From contig CALBSW010000178.1 of NCBI GenBank assembly GCA_937967465.1, positions 1 to 21,648 on the forward strand: a DNA stretch of 21,648 nucleotides. The letters are read 5' to 3'. This document shows, one piece after another, positions 1-8,500 of the stretch. The position numbers and the translations under genes are program-made. The stretch comes from an uncultured Flavobacteriales bacterium (GTDB lineage: Bacteria > Bacteroidota > Bacteroidia > Flavobacteriales_D > Sanyastnellaceae). The notes under the pieces were generated by a model, which was given only the letters and a program-made list of their open reading frames with translations, searched no databases and had not been told where the DNA came from. Positions within the stretch are counted from its first letter, which is position 1. The number at the start of each line of letters is the position of its first letter.

Positions 1-2
1 AG

Positions 3-1640
3 GGCAAAATGAGCACGCCGGACCTCCGGACGTTCTTCAACAACTACATCGACAATGAAGTCGTACTCACCGACCAAGCCGTGTTCTACGACGGCGATGG
101 CGCGGCCTACGACTCCACGACCACGGCGGCCATTCTCGGCGAAATCGACGGCCTCGTTTCCGATGGCGTTTTGGGCACCAACTGGGCCAATGACATCGAC
201 GGCACCTTGCAAACGCTGGCAGAAGAAGGCATCGAATTCCCCGTGGGCAACCTGGTGGTGCCGACCGAGACCGACCGCTTCTACACCATTCAGCCCTCCC
301 GATACCCGGCCCCTTCCCGCTACTGGAGAAGCCTCGAAGAGAACAAGACGGACATCAAGGTCCATGCGACCAAGCCGATTTTCGGCAACTCCTCTTGGGA
401 AGGCAAGTTCAGTACCGGCCTGAGCTACGTGCGCACCACCCGGAACCAGAGTGAGGACAAGTTCACCCTGGCCGAGCAAGGCAACGCACTCGACGTCGTG
501 AACGGTGACCCCACCGCCTACTTCGACAACAGCAACCTCGTGGTGGTCCCCGGCCAGGATTACGTCTACACGACGCTTGCGACCGACCTGAAGAACACCG
601 ACGAAGGCCACCTCAACGTGTTTGGCGCCTACGCCATGGTCGACGCCAAAGTCAACGAGCGGCTCAGCGGCAACCTCGGCCTGCGCCTCGAAATGGCCGA
701 CATGGAGATCCAGACCGGCGTGGACACGACCGACCTGACTCCCCTTCAAATCCAGACCACCCGAGGCACCCTGAGCGAGCAGGACTTGATGCCCTCGCTC
801 AACATGACCTACCTGTTGGGCAAGATTGACCCGATCAAACTGACCAACCTGCGCTTCGCCTACAGCCGCACCCTCGCTCGGCCGGTCTTCCGTGAGAAGG
901 CCCCGTTCCGCAGCTTTGACTTCGAAACGCTCCAGGTGCTCAAGGGCAATCCGCAACTCGACCAGACCCGGATCGACAATTTCGACCTCCGCCTCGAGCA
1001 CTTCCCGAATTTGGGCGAGGTGTTGTCAGCCTCTGTATTCTTCAAGCGGTTCACCGACCCCATCGAGCAGAACACCGTTCTGGAGGCCGTCAATACGGAG
1101 TTGACCTGGTCCAACCTCCCTTATGCCAACGTCTGGGGCTTGGAGCTTGAAGGACGCAAGGACTTCGGCAACATGACCGATACGCGCTTCCTGCGGGATT
1201 TGACCTTGTCCGGCAACATCAGCTTCATCCGCTCCGCTTCCCGCATCTGGCGAGACGAACTGGAGACCATCCGGGCACAGAATCCCCTGCAGGCCGAGAC
1301 CCGCCCCCTCTTCGGACAGGCCCCGTACATCCTCAACGGCGTCCTGACCTACACGAACGACAGCACGGGCTTGTCTGCCACCATGGCCTATAACGTGCAA
1401 GGCCCGAAGGTCCTGTTGGTCACGCTGGGCTCCCTGCCCAATGTGATGCAGCAGCCCACGCCGACCCTCGACTTCAGCCTCGGGAAAACCCTGGGTGACC
1501 ATGTCCGCCTCGGATTCAAGGCGCGCAACCTGATCAACCCGCGCGACCGCAAAACCCACCTCTACGACGGTGTCCTCTACGACTGGAACAGCTTCACCCG
1601 AGGCCGCACCTACTCCTTGAGTGTCTCCTACCGCATCTGA
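3..1640 (+). CDS. TonB-dependent receptor, C-terminal part (5' end outside window)
   Basis: This is the outer-membrane beta-barrel part of a TonB-dependent receptor, which imports a substrate using TonB/ExbBD energy. The frame is open to the left edge and the plug and TonB box are missing, so the Met at base 9 is probably internal and the gene is cut by the window. About 545 residues are visible. They hold alternating amphipathic strands, and about residues 280-350 show the pattern typical of Bacteroidota receptors: FAYSRTLARPVFREKAPF, then a GNPQLDQTRIDNFDLR stretch, then FFKRFTDPIE. The protein ends in a strand reading YSLSVSYRI. The next gene starts one base after the stop, so the two are probably cotranslated. 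The substrate cannot be told from the barrel. Family assignment is firm; specificity is unknown. Confidence 0.88.
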   Translation, partial: GKMSTPDLRTFFNNYIDNEVVLTDQAVFYDGDGAAYDSTTTAAILGEIDGLVSDGVLGTNWANDIDGTLQTLAEEGIEFPVGNLVVPTETDRFYTIQPSRYPAPSRYWRSLEENKTDIKVHATKPIFGNSSWEGKFSTGLSYVRTTRNQSEDKFTLAEQGNALDVVNGDPTAYFDNSNLVVVPGQDYVYTTLATDLKNTDEGHLNVFGAYAMVDAKVNERLSGNLGLRLEMADMEIQTGVDTTDLTPLQIQTTRGTLSEQDLMPSLNMTYLLGKIDPIKLTNLRFAYSRTLARPVFREKAPFRSFDFETLQVLKGNPQLDQTRIDNFDLRLEHFPNLGEVLSASVFFKRFTDPIEQNTVLEAVNTELTWSNLPYANVWGLELEGRKDFGNMTDTRFLRDLTLSGNISFIRSASRIWRDELETIRAQNPLQAETRPLFGQAPYILNGVLTYTNDSTGLSATMAYNVQGPKVLLVTLGSLPNVMQQPTPTLDFSLGKTLGDHVRLGFKARNLINPRDRKTHLYDGVLYDWNSFTRGRTYSLSVSYRI

Positions 1641-1641
1641 C

Positions 1642-2727
1642 ATGCCCCAACTCCGATTCCTTCTCTTTGCCTGTGCACTCGGTGCCTTTGCAACCGGTTG
1701 CAAGAAGTATGACCAGAATGGCAGCTTGCTGCACCTCAAAACGCCAGAAGCCCGCCTCATCGGCGAATGGCGCAGTGCAGAAGTGTCCCAAGTGGGCACG
1801 GCCGATTCCAATTTGACGGAATTCATGGCGTCCAGCAACCTCCTGCTCGACGCCACCTTCGCCGAGGACCAAACGGTCACCTTCGTGAACGTCAACGAGA
1901 ACATCACCTACGAAGGAATTTGGGCCTTCAATGAAGACAAATCCGTCCTCCACTTGGACGAGTTGACCTTCACCAAAGTCACGGGACCATTCTACAACGA
2001 CGCTTCCGAGGTCGACCAGACGGAACTCGTGCAGATGGCCTTTGACTTCTTGATGGGCGACCAGGACTGCAGCGACACCATTTTCTTTGCAGCCGGCAGC
2101 CACACGGTGGTCACCGACGAGGTTGCAGCCTGCGTCAACAGCTTGACGGCCACGGGGTCCAACTGGATCTTGTCCGACGGCACCCTGAACTACAATGGCG
2201 CCGTGCTCAACGCCGGGGACGTCATCAACGACGCCATGGCGGAATACATCGAGGGCTTTGTCGACGACGAGTTGCTCGCGGCATCCTGTGCAACGGATTT
2301 GACCGCGGACTGCATTGCGGAAATCGTGGACCTCACCCTGATGGACTATGGGGCCAATGTGGAATTCGTGGAAATCCTCGAACCCATCATCACCGGTTGG
2401 GATGATCCCGGCCTGTTCGCCGCGTTGTCCGACAATTGTGGACTGGATGTCGTTCGGTGGGAAGGGACACCGGCCGGACTCGATGACCCCGCCGTCCTCG
2501 GGCTGGTGGCCGACAATGCCACGCTCGACCTCGATTGCGATGGCATGCCCGAAACGCTCGGGTTGGATTTGGCCGCCTCCTTCGTCACCGAAGTCAAGGA
2601 ACTCGACCTCTACTGGGAGATCCTGGAACTGGAATTGGACGACCTCCAAGCCTATCAATTCCGGGAGTTTGACGGCGAGACCGTCTTCGATTTCAATTTC
2701 CTGTTGCGCTTCGAGAAGCAGAATTGA
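1642..2727 (+). CDS. Lipoprotein of unknown function, with lipocalin-like N-terminal part, coupled to TonB receptor
   Basis: A 361-residue predicted lipoprotein. The ATG at 1642 is chosen over an in-frame upstream GTG at 1621 because it gives a clean lipoprotein signal peptide (MPQLRFLLFACALGAFATGC, lipidated Cys20) and lies one base after the receptor stop. Residues 40-110 contain GEW, a TVTFVNVNENITYEG segment and IWAFNEDKSVLHL. This strand pattern resembles the lipocalin-like domains of Bacteroidota lipoproteins. The middle is acidic with several cysteines, and the C-terminus ends in a strand-rich FDFNFLLRFEKQN. Pairing with a TonB receptor suggests a surface substrate-binding or accessory role; that is inference. 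No catalytic motif is recognised. Confidence 0.75.
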   Translation: MPQLRFLLFACALGAFATGCKKYDQNGSLLHLKTPEARLIGEWRSAEVSQVGTADSNLTEFMASSNLLLDATFAEDQTVTFVNVNENITYEGIWAFNEDKSVLHLDELTFTKVTGPFYNDASEVDQTELVQMAFDFLMGDQDCSDTIFFAAGSHTVVTDEVAACVNSLTATGSNWILSDGTLNYNGAVLNAGDVINDAMAEYIEGFVDDELLAASCATDLTADCIAEIVDLTLMDYGANVEFVEILEPIITGWDDPGLFAALSDNCGLDVVRWEGTPAGLDDPAVLGLVADNATLDLDCDGMPETLGLDLAASFVTEVKELDLYWEILELELDDLQAYQFREFDGETVFDFNFLLRFEKQN

Positions 2728-2732
2728 ACCGC

Positions 2733-4508
2733 TCAGCCGAGGTCAAACTCGCGCTGCAGGTTCTGGACGGTGTCGACCGGAAGGTCCTGAACGTCCAGCA
2801 GCATCAGCCCGTCCAAGGCGTTGTTGAATTTGGGGTCCCGGTTGAAACCGAGGATCCGGGCATTCTGGTGCAGGTACTTCTTGAGGAGCACCGGCGCCGC
2901 AGCTTGGCTCGGTTCGATGTCGGCCAGAATGCGGTCCAACCGCTTGACGTCACCTCCCGCCGCCTCGAGCAGGGCATCGGTGTCCGCGCGCTTCTCCTCG
3001 AAGGCAAACCGCTTCCGAGGCCGGATGTGGGCCGCGCGCTCCGCGTCCCAGTAGTAACGGCGGATGAAGGCCATGATCAAGGCACGGGAGTAGCGGGAAT
3101 AATCGCTGCTGATGGTCACAGGGCCCAAGACATACCGCGCTTCGGGCGAACGCACCAAAACGCTTAAAATCCCCTTCCACAGCAGGAACAGGGGCATGCG
3201 CTGGCGTTGGTAATCCGGAACGATGAACGACCGCCCCAATTCAACCCCGGAGCGGAGAACATGATCGAAGCCCGCCTTCATCCGAAACAAACTGCGGGTG
3301 TAAAACCCACGGCTGCCATAGCGGTCCATGATTTCCCAACCGAGCCCCACCCGGTACGCCCCTGCCAACCGCTGGGCCGACTTGTCCCACAACAGGAGGT
3401 GCCGGTAATACAGGTCGTACTCATCGAGGTCAATCGCCCGATTCGTGCCCTCTCCCACCGCGCGGAACGTCACCTCCCGCAACCGACCAATCTCGCGCAG
3501 CACATCGGGAATCCGATCGGCTGGGGCGAGATGGACCTCAAATTCGCCATGGTCGAAGAGCATCGTGTCGGTCAGCCCTGCCATTTCCTTGGAGAGCATG
3601 GCGGTGTCGGAGGCTGGGGCAATCGGCTCCGCCCGCTTGGGGAATCGGAACCGCCGAAAGTGTTCCCGACGAACATCAAAGGCCGTGCCCAACGCGTACG
3701 ACCGCGCCCGCAGGAAACGGGCCAGATGGTCATGGCCCTCGAAGCCGGCCAGGTCGCGGGGACGCAACATGCGCCCGAATCGCATCTGCAGAATCCGCCC
3801 CTTTTTGTTGTGCATTTCCGCCGCCACCCGCAAGGAGCGCAGCGAAGGGTGAATCAAACCCAGCCATTGGAACAGCGGGCTGTTGGCCCCATCGATGTAC
3901 ACCGGGATGACCGGACATGCCTGCTTGGCCACCCAACCGATGACGGTCGCATTCCAACGGCCGTCCATCACCACCCGATCACTCGGGCGGTAACCGCTCA
4001 CGCGGCCCGCCGGAAACACGCCGAGGCCACCGCCACCTTGCAGGTGTTGGGCCGCCTCTCGCCATCCCGACAAACTCCGCTTGCGCCGGTCCTCGCCCGT
4101 TTCGGTCAAGGCAATCAACGCATCGGTCAACGGCGGCATGTCGCCCAGCACCCCTTCGACCCCCATTTTGAAATCGGGCCGGCGGCGGCGCACCTCGCGC
4201 AGCAGAGCGAGCCCGTCCAACACCCCAAACGGATGATTGGACACCAAGATGAACGGCCCCGAATCCGGTATGCGGTCCAACGACGGCGCGGCCGCTTCCA
4301 AGCGCACCCCCAAGTGCGCAAACACAGCCTCGAGAAACGCCTCTCCCTTCAAATGCGACAAGGCACCCAAGGTGTCATTGGCCTTGCGAATCCCGCCGAA
4401 GCGGTGGAACAATCCCACCAAAGGGTGGCGCTCTGGAAGCCCGCACCAACTCGCCAAATCCGAGCGGCTCATCAACGTGGCTTCCGACCTGAGGTCTTCC
4501 GACTTCAT
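2733..4508 (-). CDS. olsF: Fused lysophospholipid-type O-acyltransferase / GNAT-type N-acyltransferase (OlsF-like amino-acid lipid synthase)
   Basis: A 591-residue cytoplasmic or membrane-associated protein. Residues 75-260 are a PlsC-like acyltransferase with the histidine/aspartate site NHPFGVLDG (91-99) and FPAGR (165-169). Residues 320-490 are an N-acyltransferase of the hemolysin/OlsB type, with LREVTFRA, a DEYDLYYRHLLLWD stretch, LAGAYRVG and ELGRSFIVPDYQRQ. The tail carries NNALDGLMLLDV, also usual in this family. OlsF enzymes of Flavobacterium and Serratia have this order and make ornithine lipid; Bacteroides splits the two activities as GlsB/GlsA and makes glycine lipids. The amino-acid acceptor here cannot be decided. 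The histidine motif is HX5D rather than HX4D, as I recall for this subfamily. The gene ends five bases from the converging lipoprotein gene. A later Met at residue 13 is an alternative start. Confidence 0.82.
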   Translation of the reverse strand: MKSEDLRSEATLMSRSDLASWCGLPERHPLVGLFHRFGGIRKANDTLGALSHLKGEAFLEAVFAHLGVRLEAAAPSLDRIPDSGPFILVSNHPFGVLDGLALLREVRRRRPDFKMGVEGVLGDMPPLTDALIALTETGEDRRKRSLSGWREAAQHLQGGGGLGVFPAGRVSGYRPSDRVVMDGRWNATVIGWVAKQACPVIPVYIDGANSPLFQWLGLIHPSLRSLRVAAEMHNKKGRILQMRFGRMLRPRDLAGFEGHDHLARFLRARSYALGTAFDVRREHFRRFRFPKRAEPIAPASDTAMLSKEMAGLTDTMLFDHGEFEVHLAPADRIPDVLREIGRLREVTFRAVGEGTNRAIDLDEYDLYYRHLLLWDKSAQRLAGAYRVGLGWEIMDRYGSRGFYTRSLFRMKAGFDHVLRSGVELGRSFIVPDYQRQRMPLFLLWKGILSVLVRSPEARYVLGPVTISSDYSRYSRALIMAFIRRYYWDAERAAHIRPRKRFAFEEKRADTDALLEAAGGDVKRLDRILADIEPSQAAAPVLLKKYLHQNARILGFNRDPKFNNALDGLMLLDVQDLPVDTVQNLQREFDLG

Positions 4509-4568
4509 GGTTCCAAAATAACCGAGGCCGGGCCGGTTTGGCAGGTCAAGTCACGCTAATTTCCCGGC
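4509..4568. promoter_or_regulatory. Divergent intergenic promoter region (weak Bacteroidota-type boxes)
   Basis: Sixty bases separate the divergent acyltransferase and phosphodiesterase genes, so both promoters should lie here. On the minus strand TTATTTTG ends five bases before the acyltransferase ATG and matches most of the Bacteroidota -7 box TAnnTTTG. The nearest upstream TTG is 25 bases away, slightly too far for the usual -33 element. On the plus strand TTTG (4537-4540) is followed after 16 bases by TAATTTCC (4557-4564), a poorer match that ends four bases before the ATG. Neither gene has a visible Shine-Dalgarno sequence. Confidence 0.3.
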
Positions 4569-5513
4569 ATGCTTCGACATGTCTTCCCCCTCGCATTCAC
4601 CGGATGCATCCTGCTGGTGACCGGTTGCACCTCCAGCCATTCACCCGCTGAGCCAACAGCCAGTTCGGATGCCGATGCCACCACGGAGACCATGCCCGAT
4701 CGGCTCGACATCCACGGGCACCGTGGCGCCCGCGGATTGCTGCCGGAGAACACCATTCCAGGCTTTGTCCTGGCCTTGCGGGAAGGCGCAGACGTGCTGG
4801 AAATGGACCTCTGTATTTCAGGCGACAATCAAGTGATCGTCAGCCATGAGCCTTGGATGAGCCACCACATCTGCCGCACCCCAGACGGACGCGACATCCT
4901 CGAGGCAGAAGAACGCAGCTTCAACCTGCATACCATGACCGCAGGCGAAATCAAGGGGTTCGACTGTGGCATGCGGCCCAACACACGTTTTCCAGAACAA
5001 CGTCACCTGCCCGCACACAAGCCGATGCTGGCCCAAGTCGTGGACATCGCAGAGACCGTGCCGTTGCTTGATGGCGCCCCGGTCCGGTACAATTTGGAAA
5101 TCAAGCACGACCCCGCCCTGACACCTGAATTCTGCCCCGACGCCGCCACATTTGCCCGATTGGTCATCGCCGAGGTGGAGCGGCTCGGCATCGCAGACCG
5201 CACCTGCATCCAGAGTTTCTCCGCCCCCGCCCTCGAAGCCGTGCACCAACAGGCTCCCTCCATCGCCACAGCGTGGCTGGTGGACAGCGACGGTACTGTG
5301 GATGCACAACTGGCCAAATTGACCTTTCAGCCGGACATCTATTCCCCAAAGTGGACGCGCATCACAGCCGAGGATGTGAACCAGCTTCAAAAAATGGGCA
5401 TCCAAGTTGTGCCCTGGACGGTCAACGAAGGCGCAGACCTCTTTGCGGTCATGCAAATGGGCGTGGACGGCATCATCACCGACTACCCCGACCGTCTCTA
5501 CGAGATGCGCTGA
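4569..5513 (+). CDS. Glycerophosphodiester phosphodiesterase lipoprotein
   Basis: A 314-residue lipoprotein predicted to hydrolyse glycerophosphodiesters, the deacylation products of phospholipids, to glycerol 3-phosphate and an alcohol. The signal peptide ends in a lipobox (LLVTGC, Cys20), so the enzyme is exported and membrane-anchored. The GDPD TIM-barrel begins at residue 48 with HGHRGARGLLPENT (catalytic His51, metal ligand near Glu60), followed by EMD (Glu78, Asp80) and SHEP (second catalytic His93). Further landmarks are NLEIKHD, IQSFS, and near the end VVPWTVNE and GVDGIITDYPDRL. All expected active-site residues are present, so it should be active. It runs convergent to the large T9SS gene, with a hairpin between them, and is divergent from the acyltransferase, so lipid metabolism may be a local theme. 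Confidence 0.92.
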   Translation: MLRHVFPLAFTGCILLVTGCTSSHSPAEPTASSDADATTETMPDRLDIHGHRGARGLLPENTIPGFVLALREGADVLEMDLCISGDNQVIVSHEPWMSHHICRTPDGRDILEAEERSFNLHTMTAGEIKGFDCGMRPNTRFPEQRHLPAHKPMLAQVVDIAETVPLLDGAPVRYNLEIKHDPALTPEFCPDAATFARLVIAEVERLGIADRTCIQSFSAPALEAVHQQAPSIATAWLVDSDGTVDAQLAKLTFQPDIYSPKWTRITAEDVNQLQKMGIQVVPWTVNEGADLFAVMQMGVDGIITDYPDRLYEMR

Positions 5514-5520
5514 AGCCGGA

Positions 5521-5535
5521 CTCCGCTCAGCGGAG
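5521..5535. terminator. Bidirectional terminator-like hairpin overlapping a stop codon
   Basis: CTCCGC (5521-5526) and GCGGAG (5530-5535) form a perfect six-base-pair stem. The three-base loop TCA is the stop codon (TGA on the minus strand) of the large convergent T9SS gene. On the plus strand the stem is followed by AATTTTG, a short T-rich tail, eight bases after the phosphodiesterase stop. It probably terminates the plus-strand transcript and may also serve the minus-strand one. Confidence 0.55.
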
Positions 5536-8500
5536 AATTTTGACAAAACCGTTCTGCCGGAAAATCTCCGGCACCCGGCCTTTGCGGAGTTCGATCACGA
5601 CCTCCCACATGTAGGCGCCATCAATGGCGTAGTAATCCCCGCTCTCCCGGGTCTTGGAACCTTCGGTGCCTTCCACTTGTCCGTACCACACCTCCTCCGG
5701 GTCGATGGAGGTGAACACCGGCCGGCCCCAGCGGTCCCAGACCACGACCTTGTAGCTGAACGGCTCGCAATCGAGCACGGGCTTCCAAGCGTCGTTCTTG
5801 CCATCGTTGTTGGGCGTGAAGGCGGTGGGGACGTATACCTGACACCCACACACCACCTGCTGAACCTGCAGGACATGGGTCGCCGTGTCGCACACATTGG
5901 TCACTTCGACCGCGTGAACGCCGCTTCGATTGAAGATGCGAATGGGCTGGAAGTTGCCATCGTCCCATTGGTAGGAACAAGGATACACTTCGGCACCCTG
6001 GAGTACGCTGAGCTCCAGCGAATCGCCAAGGCACAGGTCGTAATCTGCCTCGAGGGCGATGGCGATCGGCGATGAAATGGCGACCTCCATGGAATCGACG
6101 TGCGCACAGCCGCTAACCTGGCTGGTGGCCACGTAGTTCGCCGGTTGGTTGACTTCGATGGAGGAGCCCACCTCGCCTGTGCTCCACGTCACGAGGACAT
6201 CCTCCAAGCCGGTGGAGATGGACAGCACCTCTCCTGGACACAGCAGCGTGTCTTCGGGCAGCTCAAAGACGGGTACCGGGCGGAACTCCACCTCAACCGT
6301 GTCGCGGGCCACACAGCCCTGCGCCGCCACTTCAGCGGTGTAGACGCCGCTTTCCGAGACGCTCAGCGTCGGCGTGGACAAGCTGTCGTTGAAGATGACG
6401 TAATCCGCTCCGGGCACGTTGCCATCCAGCACCAACTCCTCCCCTTCACAGAGCTCCTGATTCGGTCCGAGGTCCAGGGCAGGAAGCGGCTGCTCCAAGA
6501 CCACGATGTCGTCGGTGAAGGTGCACCCATCCTGGGTCGAGCTCACCGTGTAGTTGCCGGGAATGGACGCCCAATACTGGTTTCCATTCGCCCCGTCCTG
6601 CCATTGGTAATTCGACGCTCCGAAAGCAGCGAGCAACAACACACTGTCTCCCGCGCAAAAGGAGGCCGTCTCCGGCAATTCTGCTTCGAACGGCGTCACC
6701 ACTTCAATGAAGACCTGCGCATTGGCCTGACAGTCCCCCAACGCCACATTGACGCTGTAGATGCCCGTGTTGGACACCTCATACGTGGGGCTCACCGACC
6801 CGTCCTGCCACGTGCACACGGCAGTGGGATAGCCTGGATCCAATACCACCGGATTTCCTGGGCAGACGACCTGATCTGCACCGAGGTCAACCACCGTCAA
6901 ATTGCTGGCTGAGACGCCCACCACATCCGTGGTGGTGCACCCGTTGAGTTCAGCCGTCACGGTGTACTGGCCGGGAACGGACACTTCATACAGGGCATCG
7001 GCTGGACCCGCCTGCCATTGGAAGGTGGGCGGCAATCCAGCCCAAGCCTCGGCTTCTGCATCCAGTTCAATGGTCTCGCCGGTGCACAGGACCACATCCG
7101 GCCCCAATTCCAAGGGATAGGCATCGAAATAGGACACCATGACTTCATCGCTTGCAATGCACCCCTGCACATTGACCTGAACTTCGACGAGTCCGCTGTC
7201 CAAGACCGTGGCCGATTGGGTGAACTCCCCCGTGCTCCAAGCGAACACCGCCCCAGGATTGCCTGCGTCCAACACCACGGGGGTGCCTGGACAAACGGTC
7301 TGGTCCGGACCGAGATCTGGCGTGTCAATTTGGATGCCGGTCACCTCCACGGCGACCTCTTCCTCGCAGCCTTCGGCGGTGGTGACCACGGCAACGCCGC
7401 TGACTTCCGGCGCATCCCATGTGTCACCCTCCGACCCGTCAGGCCAGGTGGTCGTGGCGTCCGGCCAGGCCAAGGTCAATTCCACAGTCTCCCCGGGGCA
7501 GACTTGTCCTCCGACCGGGTCGAGGTTCACGGGCTCGGGTCCTTCAATGGCCCCGATGTCCGGGTTGGCATCGCGCGGTTCGCCGCGTTGGTCTTCGGTG
7601 ACGCCAATGGCGCCCCCCGCATCAATGGCCGGGCTGATCGGGTCGCAGGCGCTCACCATGAAGGCATCGGTCGGTCCCCCGTAATCCCCGAACGCCAACA
7701 GGATGGGGTCGACGCCAAATTGGTTGCCCGTCGATGCGGCATCGAACACGGTTTCATCCGCATTTTCCATCACCCCGACCAGGTTGTTCCCCACGTCGGA
7801 CAGCAAAGGACCACCGCTGAAGAGATAAATGTCCTCGCCGTCTCCTTCCGGAGATCCTGTCGCTGTGTTGCCATAGACGATGCAGTTGTCCAAGGTGAGG
7901 GTGCCCGCATAGGTTCCAATGGCGCCGCCACGGCCCAATCCATCCTGGGCTGCCGTCCCACCTGCAGAGTTACCGGCCTGGCCAGGCTGGGCCGTGTTGC
8001 CGCTGAATGTGCAGTGGCGGAAAACGTGCGTGCCGGCACGGGAGAAAAATGCCCCTCCGAAAGCCGCACCACCACCACCACCGGCGGCCCCATTGTTGGC
8101 ACCATCTCCTCCATTTCCACCGAACATCAGGCCATTGGAGCCATCGCCGGGATTGTTGCCGAGCCAGCCCGTGGCGAATCCGCCACCGCCGCCGCCGCCG
8201 CCGACGCCTGCTGTGCCCGCATCTTCTCCATTGCCACCAATGTTGCCGCCATCGCCGCCTTCACCGAAGGAGGTGAAACTCTGGCCGCCTTGGCCACCGC
8301 CACCGCTGCCCTGGCCATTTCCACCGTCACCGCCCCGGGCGATGCAACCGGTGAACGTGCAATTCTCGAAGGTCGAAGCCGACCCCTGCCAAGCGCTGAC
8401 GGCTCCACCGGCACCAAACGCGCCACCGCCGCCACCGCCGCCGTTCTGGCCATCGTTGCCCTCTGCCACGCAATCCAGGAAGAGGCAGGACAGCACGTCC

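Noticed and set aside
3207..4559. A 450-codon open frame on the plus strand opposite the acyltransferase.
   Set aside because: Pro/Arg/Gln/His-rich translation with no recognisable fold, opposite two well-conserved enzyme domains.
8065..8457. Dense short repeats reminiscent of a CRISPR-like or minisatellite array.
   Set aside because: The repetition is of glycine codons inside a coding frame, with no constant repeat length or spacers.
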